Assembly (NCBI RefSeq): GCF_040869045.1
Contig: NC_090319.1
Location: 303,044,998-303,108,997 of the forward strand
From: Eurosta solidaginis
Taxonomy: Eukaryota > Arthropoda > Insecta > Diptera > Tephritidae
Length of the DNA: 64,000 nucleotides
Reading direction: 5' to 3'
Positions 11,891 through 21,904 of this stretch are shown here, piece by piece. The notes beneath the pieces are model-generated. The model had not been told where the DNA came from and did not search any database. It saw only the letters and a list, made by a program, of their open reading frames with translations. Each line of letters begins with the position of its first letter. The stretch's first letter is position 1. The translations under genes and the position numbers were made by a program.

Positions 11891-12110
11891 GTATTAGATT
11901 AAAAAAAATAGAAGGAAGAAAAACGAGGGAAGGGAAAACACTGCAAAAGTGATAGAGTTATACGAAGATAGAAAGGGAGCTTGAGAGAAAAGAAGGCATG
12001 GAAAAAACGGGGGGGAGAAAGATCCACAGAGAGAGGAGCGAGTAGAAGGATAAATAAAAAACGGAGATAGGGAGGAAGAGTAAGAGGTAAAAACTACTTA
12101 AAGTTATGCA
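11891..12110 (+). other. Purine-rich stretch after the hexamer array
   Basis: About 200 bp strongly biased to A and G on the plus strand (many GAAGG, GAGAGA and GGAAG tracts). The minus-strand frame at 11958-12161 is just its Ser/Leu/Phe-rich translation, not a protein. Probably interior of the Helitron-like element. Confidence 0.6.
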
Positions 12111-12155
12111 GCTAGACCAAATTTTGGGTAGAACAATATCTGCCGGGTCTGCTAG
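12111..12155 (+). mobile_element. Helitron-like 3' terminus
   Basis: GGTAGAACAATATCTGCC (12127-12144) forms a short imperfect stem. It is followed by GGGTCTG and then CTAG at 12152-12155. A hairpin 7-12 bases before a CTRR end is the hallmark of Helitron right ends. A cleaner copy of the same end is at 33680-33710 on the other strand, and a decayed one is near 45490. Confidence 0.75.
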
Positions 12156-12545
12156 TAGCATATAAATAACTTTTCGATAAATAAACGATACATGTGTGAG
12201 AACGAACTGCTAACTTCTTGTTAAAATTTTCGATAGCATATCGATAAGTTTTCCATAAATAATCGCTAACATATCGATATTTTGGGTAATACATCGATAA
12301 TTTTTTGATAATAGACCGAAAACTCGGCGATAAAAATGTGGAAATATTTGATGATGTTTGTTATTGATAGGAAATTTACAATACTTCGATATCAAATAGA
12401 AAAAACGCCGAAAACACACCAATAACAAACCAATAATTCGTCCATAAGAAATGAATTACACGACCATAATCTGTAGGTAACAAATCGATTTCTTATCGAT
12501 CACAGAATTTTAATAGTTTGATAAGGAATTGATAACACTCCATCC
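12156..12545. repeat. CGATAA-rich degenerate repeat, copy 1
   Basis: Dense, irregularly spaced CGATAA/TTATCG words every 10-25 bp, including ATATCGATATT near 12272. The same texture returns at 18040-18485, 44680-44775 and briefly at 9725-9765. No coding capacity. Confidence 0.65.
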
Positions 12546-14744
12546 TATTTCGGACTTTGTTTCGACGTTTATTTATTAAAAGTTGTAATTCACCTAAGAA
12601 CATATGCGGCATTAAAAGAAAGGGATGGTGATATAACCCAGTGTCTGCATTCGATACGGACGTTATCATGTCAATTGTTGACTTACAGTTATAGAATATA
12701 AGGAATCCTTAGAGGCAGGAATGCTTGTAAAGTGAAATTTCAGTCTAAAGCAACGGTTTAAAACGGAACTAGGAATTGAGGCTGGGATTTAAAGCATCTG
12801 CAGTTCGGTCAGTCTTACTTGCATATTAACTATTGCAGGCTAAGGGACTCATATTATTCCCGCGATAAAGTAAGCTTGTCAGAGGTGACAAAAATACGCA
12901 GACTCGAAGATACGAGAAGTAAAAAAATCATGCACAGTGATGTTTGGCCTTTGCCTTCATGAAGACATCAACCTGTCGGTTTCTAGTACGGAAGCGTATC
13001 GGATTTATATAGCATAACAATAAAAACAAAAACAAACAACTTTACGCTATTTGGAAACCAACCCAACTGCAACTCCCACCTAATCAAAGAATATAGCGTT
13101 AATAAATGTAACGGCTGTCAATGTCTGGGGGCAGTTAGAGAGCAGGCCGCACAGTCATAGTAGTAACGCGTCATCAAGATTGGCTCAACATCTTAGTACG
13201 TGTCTTTGCTTCGGAGTAAAACTGCATAAACTACAGCTTCATGAACTTTTACATTGATAGCCGGGTGGACATTAGGGCAGTAATCCAATTTTAAAAAACC
13301 GTGAAAGTACTTACAGCCAGCAACACAGGTTAATATGATTTCATCAAATCAATGCTTCGAGAATAGATTATAAAGAAATTTCTCTCTAAAAAGCTCCGAA
13401 GGTGGGGAGGAGAAAAAAGAGTCTTTCCCGCCTTCCTTCGGCCATCGAAGTCACCTTCAGACTTTTTTAAAGATTTCGGAAAATGAACTTTTCCTTGGAA
13501 CTATTCTCAGTAAACCGAATCTTGAAGTATATTTTATCGAACAAGTCCCTAGTTCATTTGGCAGAGCTTCAGCATTGCAAATAATAAGCTAGGTATACAA
13601 TTTGATGCGAATTTAACCATAAATAGTACTTTTTTCATAGATTGGTATAAGGTATGCAAATTCTAGGAAATCGGATACAAATTTCGGAGTAGTCACGAGT
13701 ATGTGTGTGATATTAAAGTTTGTTTGTATAAGAGGTTTAAATATTCTCTTAACAAAATTACAAATAAAGGCATCCTTATGTAAATTTGGCTTCGTCATGT
13801 GTCATTTTAAGACCAGAATTATTAAACTGGGTTCAATAGTTCGGTTGTTTTGCTCAAAGGAAAATAGAGCTTTTAATTAATAATACGATTTATACTTTTC
13901 ATACAAAAGCAATAGTTTTACCAGAGAAGCACCCTAATAGATATATGTATGTACATATGTTAAAGTATTTGAATTGTGGGTTTTGCGGTGAATAGGTGTA
14001 AAACTTTTATTTTTTGGGCATCCGTTTCAAATAAAATTGAGTGCCAAAAATTGTTAAATGGGGCGTACATGAAAACTAAATTCAAACATAAAATGCCCAC
14101 AGACATACATACAAACATACCTATGAACCATAATGGAGAACTGGCTGCACACGCTGTTATTCATACATATGTATATGTATGCAGTACATTTCTATAAATA
14201 TTTACATCTACGCAAATAGCACAAATTCTATGTGTTTCGTATGGCCTTTGTTCTAATAAAAGAATGAATGAATTTTTAAATTTGGCGTTACCCCATCATC
14301 GAGCTAAATATTCTAAGAATTTTTTTTCTCGTACAACTTTTTCCGTTGGTGTTCACACTTAAATGGCTAAGCGGCAGGTGGTCCTGCTATGTCGAAAATC
14401 ATGTGTCAATCTGTTATGAGAGTAGCTGCGACTGTTCGAAATTTACGGTGTTTAAAGTTTGATCTTATTTAGTGCCGGTTTAACACTTCACTGCGTACAT
14501 AAGATTCAAAATATCTGTTCATAGGATGGTCTCTGTGCTTCAAAATATAATGTTTGTATGATTTATTGTTGTGTTAAATTTTTCAAGTTTTGTGTTAAGC
14601 TAACTTATTATTCAAAGACAAATATGGACTTTCTTGGCTTGGGTTAAGGTGGCTAATATATTCTTAAATTTTAGTATTGATAGTCCTTGAAGGAAGATAG
14701 AGAGAAGATTAAAAAATATATGATCATCTAGAAGCGAAAGAGAT
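12546..14744. other. Mostly unassigned, with an RNase H scrap
   Basis: A short plus-strand segment at 13244-13320 reads NFYIDSRVDIRAVIQF. It matches the NFYIDSQAATKAI segment of the RNase H domain in the I/LOA-like copy at 26.7 kb, so part of this stretch is a very old copy of that family. The rest shows nothing recognisable. Confidence 0.5.
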
Positions 14745-16696
14745 AACAAGTAAGGAATGCTAAGTTCGGGTGTAACCGAACATTACATACTCAGCTGGGA
14801 GCTTTGGAGACAAAATAAGGGAAAATCACCAAGTAGGAAAATGAACCTACGGTAACCCAAGAATGTGTTTGTATGACATGGGTATCAAATGGAAGGTATT
14901 AAAGAATATTTTAAAGGGAGTGGGCTATAGTTCTGTATGTGGACGCCTTTTCGAGATATCGCCATAAAGGTGGACCAGGGGTGAATATAGAACGCCATAA
15001 ATGTGGACCAGGGGTGACTCTAGAATTAGTTTGTACGATATGGGTACCAAATAAAAGGTGTTAATGAGTATTTTAAAAGGGAGTGGGCTTTAGTTCTATA
15101 GGTGCACGCCTTTTCGAGATATCGCCATAAAGTTGGACCAGGGGTGACTCTAAAATTTGTTTGTACGATATCGGTATCAAATGAAAGGTGTTAATGAGTA
15201 ATTTAAAAGGGAATGGATCTTAGTTCTATAGGTGGACGCCCTTTCGAGATATCGCCATAAAGGTGGACCAGGGGTGACTCTATAATGTATTTGTACGATA
15301 TGGGTATCAAATTAAAGGTATTATCGAGGGTTTTATAAGGGAGTGGCCCGTAGTTGTTTATGTGAAGGCGTTTTCGAGATATCAACCAAAATGAGGGCCA
15401 GGGTGACCCAGAAAATCATTTGTCGGGTACCGCACATACTGTTCGTGCCAAGATTCCAAGGCCCTGCAGAACTTTTTAATTTTCTTCTACTTAATATGGT
15501 AGGTGTCACACACATTTTACAAAGTTTTTTTCTAAAGTTATATTTTGCGTCAACAAACCAATCCAATTACCATGTTTCATCCCTTTTTTCGTATTTGGTA
15601 TTGAATTATGGCATTTTTTCGTTTTTCCAAATTTTCGATATCGAAAAAGTGGGCGTGGTCATAGTCGGATTTCGGCCATTTTTTATACCAAGATAAAGTG
15701 ACTTCAGGCAAGTACGTGAACTAAGTTTAGTAAGGATATATCTATTTTTGCTCAAGTTATCATGTTAACGGCCGAGCGGAAGGACAGACGATCGACTGTG
15801 TATTAAATCTGGGCGTGGCTTCAATCGATGTCGCCCATTTTCACAGATGACAATTATCGTCATAGAATCTATGCCTCTACCAAATTTCACAAGGATTGGT
15901 ATATTTTTGTTCGACTTATGGCATTAAAGGTATTCTAGACAAATTAAATGAAAAAGGGTGCAGCCACGCCCATTTTGAAATTTTCTTTTATTTTTATATT
16001 TTGTTGCACCATATCATTACTGGAGTTGAATGTTGACAAAATTTACTTATATACTGTAAAATTATTAAATTTTTTGTTAAAATTTGGCTTATAAAATTTT
16101 TTTTTAAAGTGGGCGTGTTCGTCATCCAATTTTGCTCATTTTTGTTTAGCGTTCATATAATAATAGGAGTAATGTTCCTGCCAAATTTCATCATGATATC
16201 TTCAACGACTGCCAAATTGCAGCTTGCAGAACTTTTAAATTATCTCATTTTAAAAGTGGGCGGTGCCTGGCCCATTGTCCAAAATTTTACAAATTTTCTA
16301 TTCTGCGTCATAAGGTCAACCCACCTACCAAGTTTCATCGTCGTTTATTCGTCTTTGGTAGTGAATTATCGAACTTTTTCTGTTTTTCGAAATTTTCGAT
16401 ATCGAAAAAGTGGGTGTGGTTATAGTCCGATTTCGTTTATTTTAAATAGCGATCTGGGATGAGTGCCCAGGAACCTACATACCAAATTTCATCAAGATAT
16501 CTCAAAATTTGCTCAAGCTATCGTGTTAACGGAGGGCAGACGGACGGACATGGCTAAATGGTTTTCTTTTTTCGCCCAGATCATTTTGATAATTAGAAGT
16601 CTATATCTATCTCGATTAGTTTATGCCGTTACGGATTACCGTTATGCGAACAAAATTAATATACTCTGTGAGCTCTGCTCAGCTGAGTATAAAAAA
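14745..16696 (-). repeat. F1 family non-coding element, copy c
   Basis: Full-length and inverted relative to copies a and b. The 3' end lies at 14745 (AACAAGTAAGG) with the perfect stem-loop GTTCGGGTGTAACCGAAC (14764-14781). Tandem units with TTTCGAGATATCGCCATAAA recur at about 14954, 15117, 15247 and 15377, giving a 130 bp period in the regular part. The 5' hairpin has perfect arms TATACTC (16660-16666) and GAGTATA (16685-16691). ATACTCAGCTG (14787-14797) and CAGCTGAGTAT (16680-16690) form an 11 bp perfect inverted pair. The two ORFs of about 117 codons here are translations of the repeat, not genes. Confidence 0.9.
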
Positions 16697-17340
16697 GGCT
16701 ATACATATATTACCATTTCGAAATAATCAGATTTATGCCACTTCGTTGATATCATTAAGAACACTACATACATATTTTAAAGAACTGTATAGTGCCTCTA
16801 AAATTATCGGCAGATATAAAAAGCTTCTCAAGGATACTTCATATGCTGTATACGATGCCGCTCTGTGTCATCATTTAAACTGCTGGTGTTTCAAATTTGG
16901 GGGAATACCAAAGGAATGAACACTGCCAAATGGAGTAGAAGCTTCGGTATGATCTCCACAGATGTACCCCTAAATCGTGTAATATTGGTGTAAAATATTT
17001 ATTATTGAAGTGCTTACTCAAGATATCGGGCTGAGAGATCAATGAAAGCAGGGGCAAGCGACCATGGCTTAATCGCCTAGTTTTCTCATCCTGAGCATTT
17101 TGATATTTTGCTATGCTTTATCTGTCACCATTCAAAAGTTAAACGCAAAACATTAGACTGCCGAAATAAAGACTTCAAACTGTTCAGAGTTTTTTTCGAG
17201 AATTGTTCTTAATAGGTCTGAAATTAAAGCAAATTGAAAATAGACTGTCGGCAGCACATTGATAGATAAATGCTAGACGAACAGAAAGAGAAAGGACGAT
17301 TTCAAAATTGTGAAAAAAGGAAGGAGACATATGGAGTTCA
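16697..17340. other. Unassigned stretch
   Basis: No recognisable gene or repeat end between the F1 copy and the purine-rich duplication. Confidence 0.5.
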
Positions 17341-17350
17341 AGGGAGTTAT

Positions 17351-17520
17351 GATGTAAAGGTTTGGTTTTTAAAAGTAAGGATGATGAAGAAGGAAAGAAG
17401 GACAAAAGAGAGAGAAACGAAAAGAGCGATGATGTAAAGGTTTGGTTTTTAAAAGTAAGGATGATGAAGAAGAAAAGAAGGAAAAAAGAAAAATAGAAAC
17501 GAAAAGAAAAGAAAGGGAAA
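17351..17520 (+). repeat. 80 bp purine-rich tandem duplication
   Basis: The block beginning GATGTAAAGGTTTGGTTTTT at 17351 recurs at 17431. The first 50 bases of the two units differ at one position, so the duplication is recent. The units and the following 40 bases are almost all purine on the plus strand. Overlapping minus-strand frames (17184-17584) are Phe/Ser/Leu low-complexity shadows. Confidence 0.85.
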
Positions 17521-18039
17521 AAAGTAGTAAAATGGGCAGCGGAGGAAGGTGAAAGAAGCCAGTATACGCAATACAGCAAGACACAAAATTTTACCTACCT
17601 CATCTATACACGAATAATTACTATCAGCATCAATAGTACGACCCAAAAACCTGCGTTGCACTTGCACGTCATCCACTTCTTCGGACCAGGGTGACTGAGA
17701 ATTTTTTTTCGACAATCTAACGTATCTTTCATAAATTTCTTTGCTCGGAGCAGCTCCTTGCACCAGAACTGTACCATACTTCCCTTCTTCAAGAAAGTTT
17801 AGAACTTAATCCTGGACCCAAAGAGTGGTTCTACTGCGCCTGTCGGGAAAGTTTATATATAAAACCGGCATATTATATCCAGTTTGTCTCGTACGAACAA
17901 AACGAAACATTAACTTTGTTTGGTTTAGTGCAATCCCATTCAGTTTTTTTTCGGATTCGCATAGAATATTTCAGAATGTTGTCTGGATCCCTTAGGGATC
18001 CACTACGGTTCTTTGTTGAATTACTATTGATATATAATT
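17521..18039. other. Unassigned stretch
   Basis: Minus-strand frames at 17449-17792 contain a segment rich in charged residues but no domain I recognise. Confidence 0.4.
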
Positions 18040-18485
18040 GGGTTTAAACTTAACGAGCAGACGATGATGTTGTTTTTAATAAGAAATTTCCAAGTTTTTC
18101 TAAAACAAGCCGATAACTTTTCGATGACACTTTGATAACAAAATCATAACCCGTCGACAAAAAAGCGAAAACACGCCGATAGTACGTCGTTAACAAATGG
18201 GTAACACTACAACTACATATCGACAACCTTTGAATAAAAACATCGATATTTTTCGATAAAGATTCGATACACTTTCGATAAAAAATCGTTTACGCGTCGA
18301 TAAAAAACCGAGTTTGCTATCGATAGCGAATTTATAAAAATTTAATAATTAGTCGATAAATCGTCTACACCTCGTAGATACACGCCGATCACACACCGAA
18401 AACAAATAGCTGACAAACCGATAACTTGTCGAAAATAAGGGAATAACAAGACCCTATACCATCGAACAATGTCGTTGTCGCGATA
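18040..18485. repeat. CGATAA-rich degenerate repeat, copy 2
   Basis: Words such as CGATAA, TCGATA and CGACAA recur roughly every 10-25 bp. CTATCGATAG near 18318 contains TATCGATA, the core recognised by the Drosophila factor DREF. This is sequence similarity only; no promoter is evident nearby. Confidence 0.65.
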
Positions 18486-19019
18486 ACACGACGTCAGTAT
18501 TCGGGTTTGGTTTCTACTGCTTTTCTTGTCTCTTTCCTTTTTTTGTTTTCCTTGCCGTTCCTTACCTCATAAAGATCCCGCGCAATACACCTACACTTAC
18601 TATTATATGTCGTACTTATCTATACAGCATAACATTGCCACACATTACACCTGCACTTACATTCTCTAGTAACCGAGCAGTAAATATCTAATGCGTGAAT
18701 TCTATGCTTGAACATTCTCTCGCGTTTTTGTTCGAAACTCTACTGGCTGATGTAATTCCATTATAGTAAGCACCATGTTTCCTAGTTATTTGCATATATT
18801 CGTATCTTTCAGTTAATCACCAAACTAGTCACAAAAAGCACTGAATTGCCACCAGCATTCTCTGACTGGAAATATTGAAGAGTCCAGAGTTGTAAAATAC
18901 CACTGAATAATTTTTTAAATATTTTTTTACTGCTCTAGGCCTATAAACCATAACCTCTTCCAAACAAATCAAGTAGTTACTTATCAGCAATTAATATTTT
19001 TTACATCCTTTATAGTAGA
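18486..19019. other. Unassigned stretch
   Basis: No recognisable feature. The ACACCTACACTTAC-like words near 18590 and 18645 are a short local duplication. Confidence 0.4.
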
Positions 19020-19499
19020 TTCAATTGATGTTATTCCGCCAATTTTCATACCAAATTGGGAAATTTTGAAACCCATTTTTGAGTAAAAGTTAGATTCTTG
19101 AAACTTGGAACACACATTGGAACCCCCCGAAAATTTAATATAAGTGAAAAAATGTTGCATAGTTGATCCAGGGATCTTGTAAATTCAAAAAACCGTCCGA
19201 TTTTGGAAAATTCTTTTTTTGAGTCTTAAGGAACTTATCGATAATTCAGGCATCTCAAACCTTGGAAGAAGTTTTGAATTCTATTAAGTTGCATTATTTA
19301 GGATAATAAAGTTTTCTAGATGGGACAGGTATCCAAATATTTGGAGATATTTAGAAAGTCCATTTACAAAATGTGGAATCTTGCCACCGCCATTTGAGTA
19401 GCTCCCCGTAGAGATATGTAAATGCTCGAAAGTCAGAACATACTTTAGAAGCCGATAAGGAGCAACATAAGGAAACAAGTTTTTTTTCTAGGGATCGTG
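19020..19499. repeat. Degenerate tandem repeat flanking the Penelope-like element
   Basis: The segment at 19285-19360 (ATTTAGGATAATAAAGTTTTC, then GGGACAGGTATC and AATATTTGGAGATATTTAG) is repeated with changes at 21260-21325, on the other side of the Penelope-like element. Similar 'GAAACTTGGAA' phrasing occurs at 19095 and at 49240-49850. This suggests the element inserted into a minisatellite-like array. Confidence 0.5.
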
Positions 19500-19596
19500 A
19501 AAATTCATAAAATCATTCGAACTTGGAAATTTTGGTTTGCTAAAATGAGCATTTGTGGCCATAAATTGAAACAGGGTATATTTGTTGTTTCCGACA

Positions 19597-19632
19597 CGTT
19601 TCGACGTTTACCTTACGTCTTCTTCTTTGGGG
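19597..19632 (-). ncRNA. Hammerhead-like motif in the PLE 3' region (candidate)
   Basis: On the minus strand GACGT and ACGTC form a 5 bp stem with a 7-base loop, directly followed by GAAACG. That is the stem II plus GAAA arrangement of PLE hammerhead ribozymes. The bases before the stem read AAGAAG instead of the CTGATGA box, so catalysis is unlikely unless the fold differs. It lies about 200 bp past the PLE stop codon, where such motifs are known in the family. Confidence 0.4.
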
Positions 19633-19828
19633 ATCTATTTAATGTTAAATATATAAAATTAAATACATTAAACATTATACATTAGATTATCTAACAATAA
19701 ACATGAAACTGACACATCATTTAACACTTATTTTGCTACTTACATTAATATTAACATTAATAATTATTTGATTCGAGTACTAATACAATTTGTTGCACAA
19801 CATTATTCACACATTAAATGACATTTGT

Positions 19829-21213
19829 TTATTTTTTTTTTAACATTCTGTTGCATCTCTGTACAACAGCTGAGTAGACGCTGCTTATATTGTCAAAATC
19901 TTCTTTGAAGTTCATCGCGTTTTGTAATTGTTGTTGAATGCGAATACTTTCCAGCGTCAGCCTCGTTTTTTCTCTCCGTTCAATGTCTAAAATTTTAACA
20001 TTTGAGAAATCCGCTACGTGATTGCTCTTTGTTAGGTGTTGTGCTAGCCCGATCGACGTTTTTTTTGTTTTCTGCATCTTTCTTATGTTCATTAATTCTT
20101 ATACCTAGTTGCCGTTTTGTTGTACCGATGTAACATTTGTTACATTTTTCATTTTCGTTACCATTGCAAGTTATTTCGTAAACAACATCGGTTTGTTGTT
20201 CTTTCTTAATTGGGTCTTTTGTTCCAGTGAACATTTTTTTGAGCGTGTTGTTTGGTTTATGCGTGTAATTAATGGTTTTGTTATTTATTGTTTTATGTAA
20301 TATTTCATTATCTGTAAGGCCCGGGATGTAAGTTACGCCGATGTATTTCTTGTTCGTATTATCTTGTTGTGTGTTATTATCTTTTTGGTGAACTCTGTTC
20401 ACATTATTTTGGATTAGTCTATCCGTAAGAGAACTTGGATAGCTATTATTATATAGAATTTCCTTTATCTTTTTAATGTTATCCGTCCAAAAATCTTCAT
20501 TGCTAAGTAATATTACTTTTCTTATTAAATTCCTTGTTGTGTTGATTTTTTGTTTGCATGGGTTGCTTGAGTGGTAATTTATTAATCGTCCCGAGGCAAC
20601 GGATTTTGCGTACCAATTCATTAGTAAATTTTTATTTTTTCTACTTACTTCTACATCTAGGAAGGCTAATTTATTGTCTTTTTCCATTTCAATCGTGAAT
20701 TTTATACTCGTGAGTTGAGAATTTAATGTGTTTAATATTTCTTCCGCGTCTTTAGATTTAATTATTGCGAATACATCATCTACATACTTGTTGATGTATT
20801 TGATGTATATGTCCTTCTTATTTAATTCAGCTATGCTGTCGTCAAGGATTTTGTCTAGTACTATATCTGCTATAGTCGGAGATAGTGGATTTCCCATTGG
20901 CATCCCGTAGGTTTGTTGATACAATTTTGAATTGTACATGAAATAATTGTTTTCTCGCAGGCAAAATTCTAGTATGGTTTGGAATTGTTTCTTTGAAATA
21001 TTTGTATGCCTTTCCAACTGCGTCCATTTTTTCATTATCGTCTGTATTGCTATGTGTGTGGGAATGTTTGTAAAAAGTGAAATTACGTCAAATGATATAA
21101 GTATTTCGTCATCATCAATATTAATATTTTTCAATCTTTCTTTTAATTGGAACGCATTTTTTACATTATAATCATCAGATGTTATATTTTTGCTTTCGAG
21201 TTTTAAGGAAACC
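19829..21213 (-). CDS. PLE reverse transcriptase with GIY-YIG endonuclease (truncated, one frameshift)
   Basis: PLE proteins cut DNA with a GIY-YIG nuclease and extend it with a telomerase-related RT. Visible in order: ISFDVISLFTNIP (first catalytic Asp), TYGMPMGNPLSPTIADIV, YINKYVDDVFAII (YVDD box), NKLAFLDVEVSR, then a linker with YIPGLTDNEI. The GIY-YIG core follows: VVYEITC..., CNKCYIGTTKRQLGIRINEH. Near 20055-20065 a run of eight T on the plus strand shifts the frame; the nuclease tail (GLAQHLTKSNHVADFSNVKI) goes on in the next frame to a stop at 19829. The frame is open upstream of the first Met to 21213 (NITSDDYNVKNAFQLKERL). About 460 codons remain of the roughly 800 usual for the family. 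Confidence 0.9.
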
Positions 21214-21215
21214 AG

Positions 21216-21328
21216 AGACCTGAAATTTTGAACGAAAATTTTGGCTTTATGAGGTTGTAATATTTAGGATAAAGGAGTTTTCTAGATAAGACAGGGATCG
21301 AGATATTTGGAAATATTTAGTTAGTATA
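21216..21328. repeat. Flanking copy of the tandem repeat
   Basis: Matches the left flank of the PLE at 19285-19360, so the two flanks of the PLE carry units of the same degenerate repeat. Confidence 0.5.
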
Positions 21329-21475
21329 TGTGACCCGGTCTATGAAAAGGTGGCTTATGACTAAAAAAAAAGAAGAGCACAAACGTCCTGAAGAAATGCA
21401 CTGTTTATATTTAATAGCTGTTTCCCGCAATTTTTTTTTCGAGTCATAAGCCAGCTTTTCATAGACCGGGTCACA
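21329..21475. mobile_element. 147 bp MITE with 35 bp TIRs and TA duplication
   Basis: The left end starts TGTGACCCGGTCTATGAAAA and the right end is its inverse, with about two mismatches over 35 bp. TA dinucleotides sit outside both ends (21327-21328 and 21476-21477). The interior is A-rich and non-coding. TA duplication fits a Tc1/mariner-type mover. Confidence 0.8.
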
Positions 21476-21599
21476 TATTTCCTCATAAAAATTTTTACAG
21501 TGTTTATGTTAAAATTGCAATATTAAGTGGCGCTTACCCGTTTAACCCAGGGCGGAAACTATTATTGCATTTATAATATAATTCCTTGCAAAACTATTA

Positions 21600-21830
21600 A
21601 CTTTGGACTTTTAATATATTTGAAACAAGATAAACATTTTTTAATTCGGATAAGCCGTGTCTTTGTTGTCAAGCCTGACTTTTATTTTGGCCTTAAACAA
21701 TAAAAGTCCGAAATTAACTTTTATTTTCGGACTTTTATTTTTAAAAGTCCGAGTTTGACTAGTTCTATCGGACTCAAAAAATAAAATTACAGATTTTACT
21801 TTTATATGTGGACTTTTATGGAAAAAGTTC
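21600..21830. repeat. Cluster of GGACTTTTA motifs with a perfect hairpin
   Basis: At least six copies of GGACTTTTA or its inverse fall within 230 bp. One pair makes a perfect 11 bp stem: TCGGACTTTTA (21727-21737), loop TTTT, TAAAAGTCCGA (21742-21752). No coding meaning is apparent. Confidence 0.7.
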
Positions 21831-21904
21831 GAAAAATAAAAAGGATGCATGATTCGACATGATATTGCTATAGGGTACCTGAGAACTCAAACATTTTCAT
21901 TAAT

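Larger units (their letters stand above)
19500..21213 (-). mobile_element. Penelope-like element (PLE), 5' truncated
   Basis: Contains the coding region at 19829-21213 and about 300 bp of 3' sequence. The element stops abruptly at about 21213 in the middle of the RT, so the N-terminal third is missing, as is usual for PLE insertions. Apart from one homopolymer frameshift the remaining coding sequence is clean, so this is one of the youngest insertions in the window. The 3' edge (near 19500) is approximate. Confidence 0.88.

Noticed and set aside
15343..16726. ORFs of 98-117 codons on the plus strand
   Set aside because: They are translations of the non-coding F1 repeat; the same sequence in other copies is not open.
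17184..17763. Overlapping minus-strand ORFs up to 131 codons
   Set aside because: Low-complexity Phe/Ser/Leu translation of a purine-rich tract, repeated because of the 80 bp duplication.
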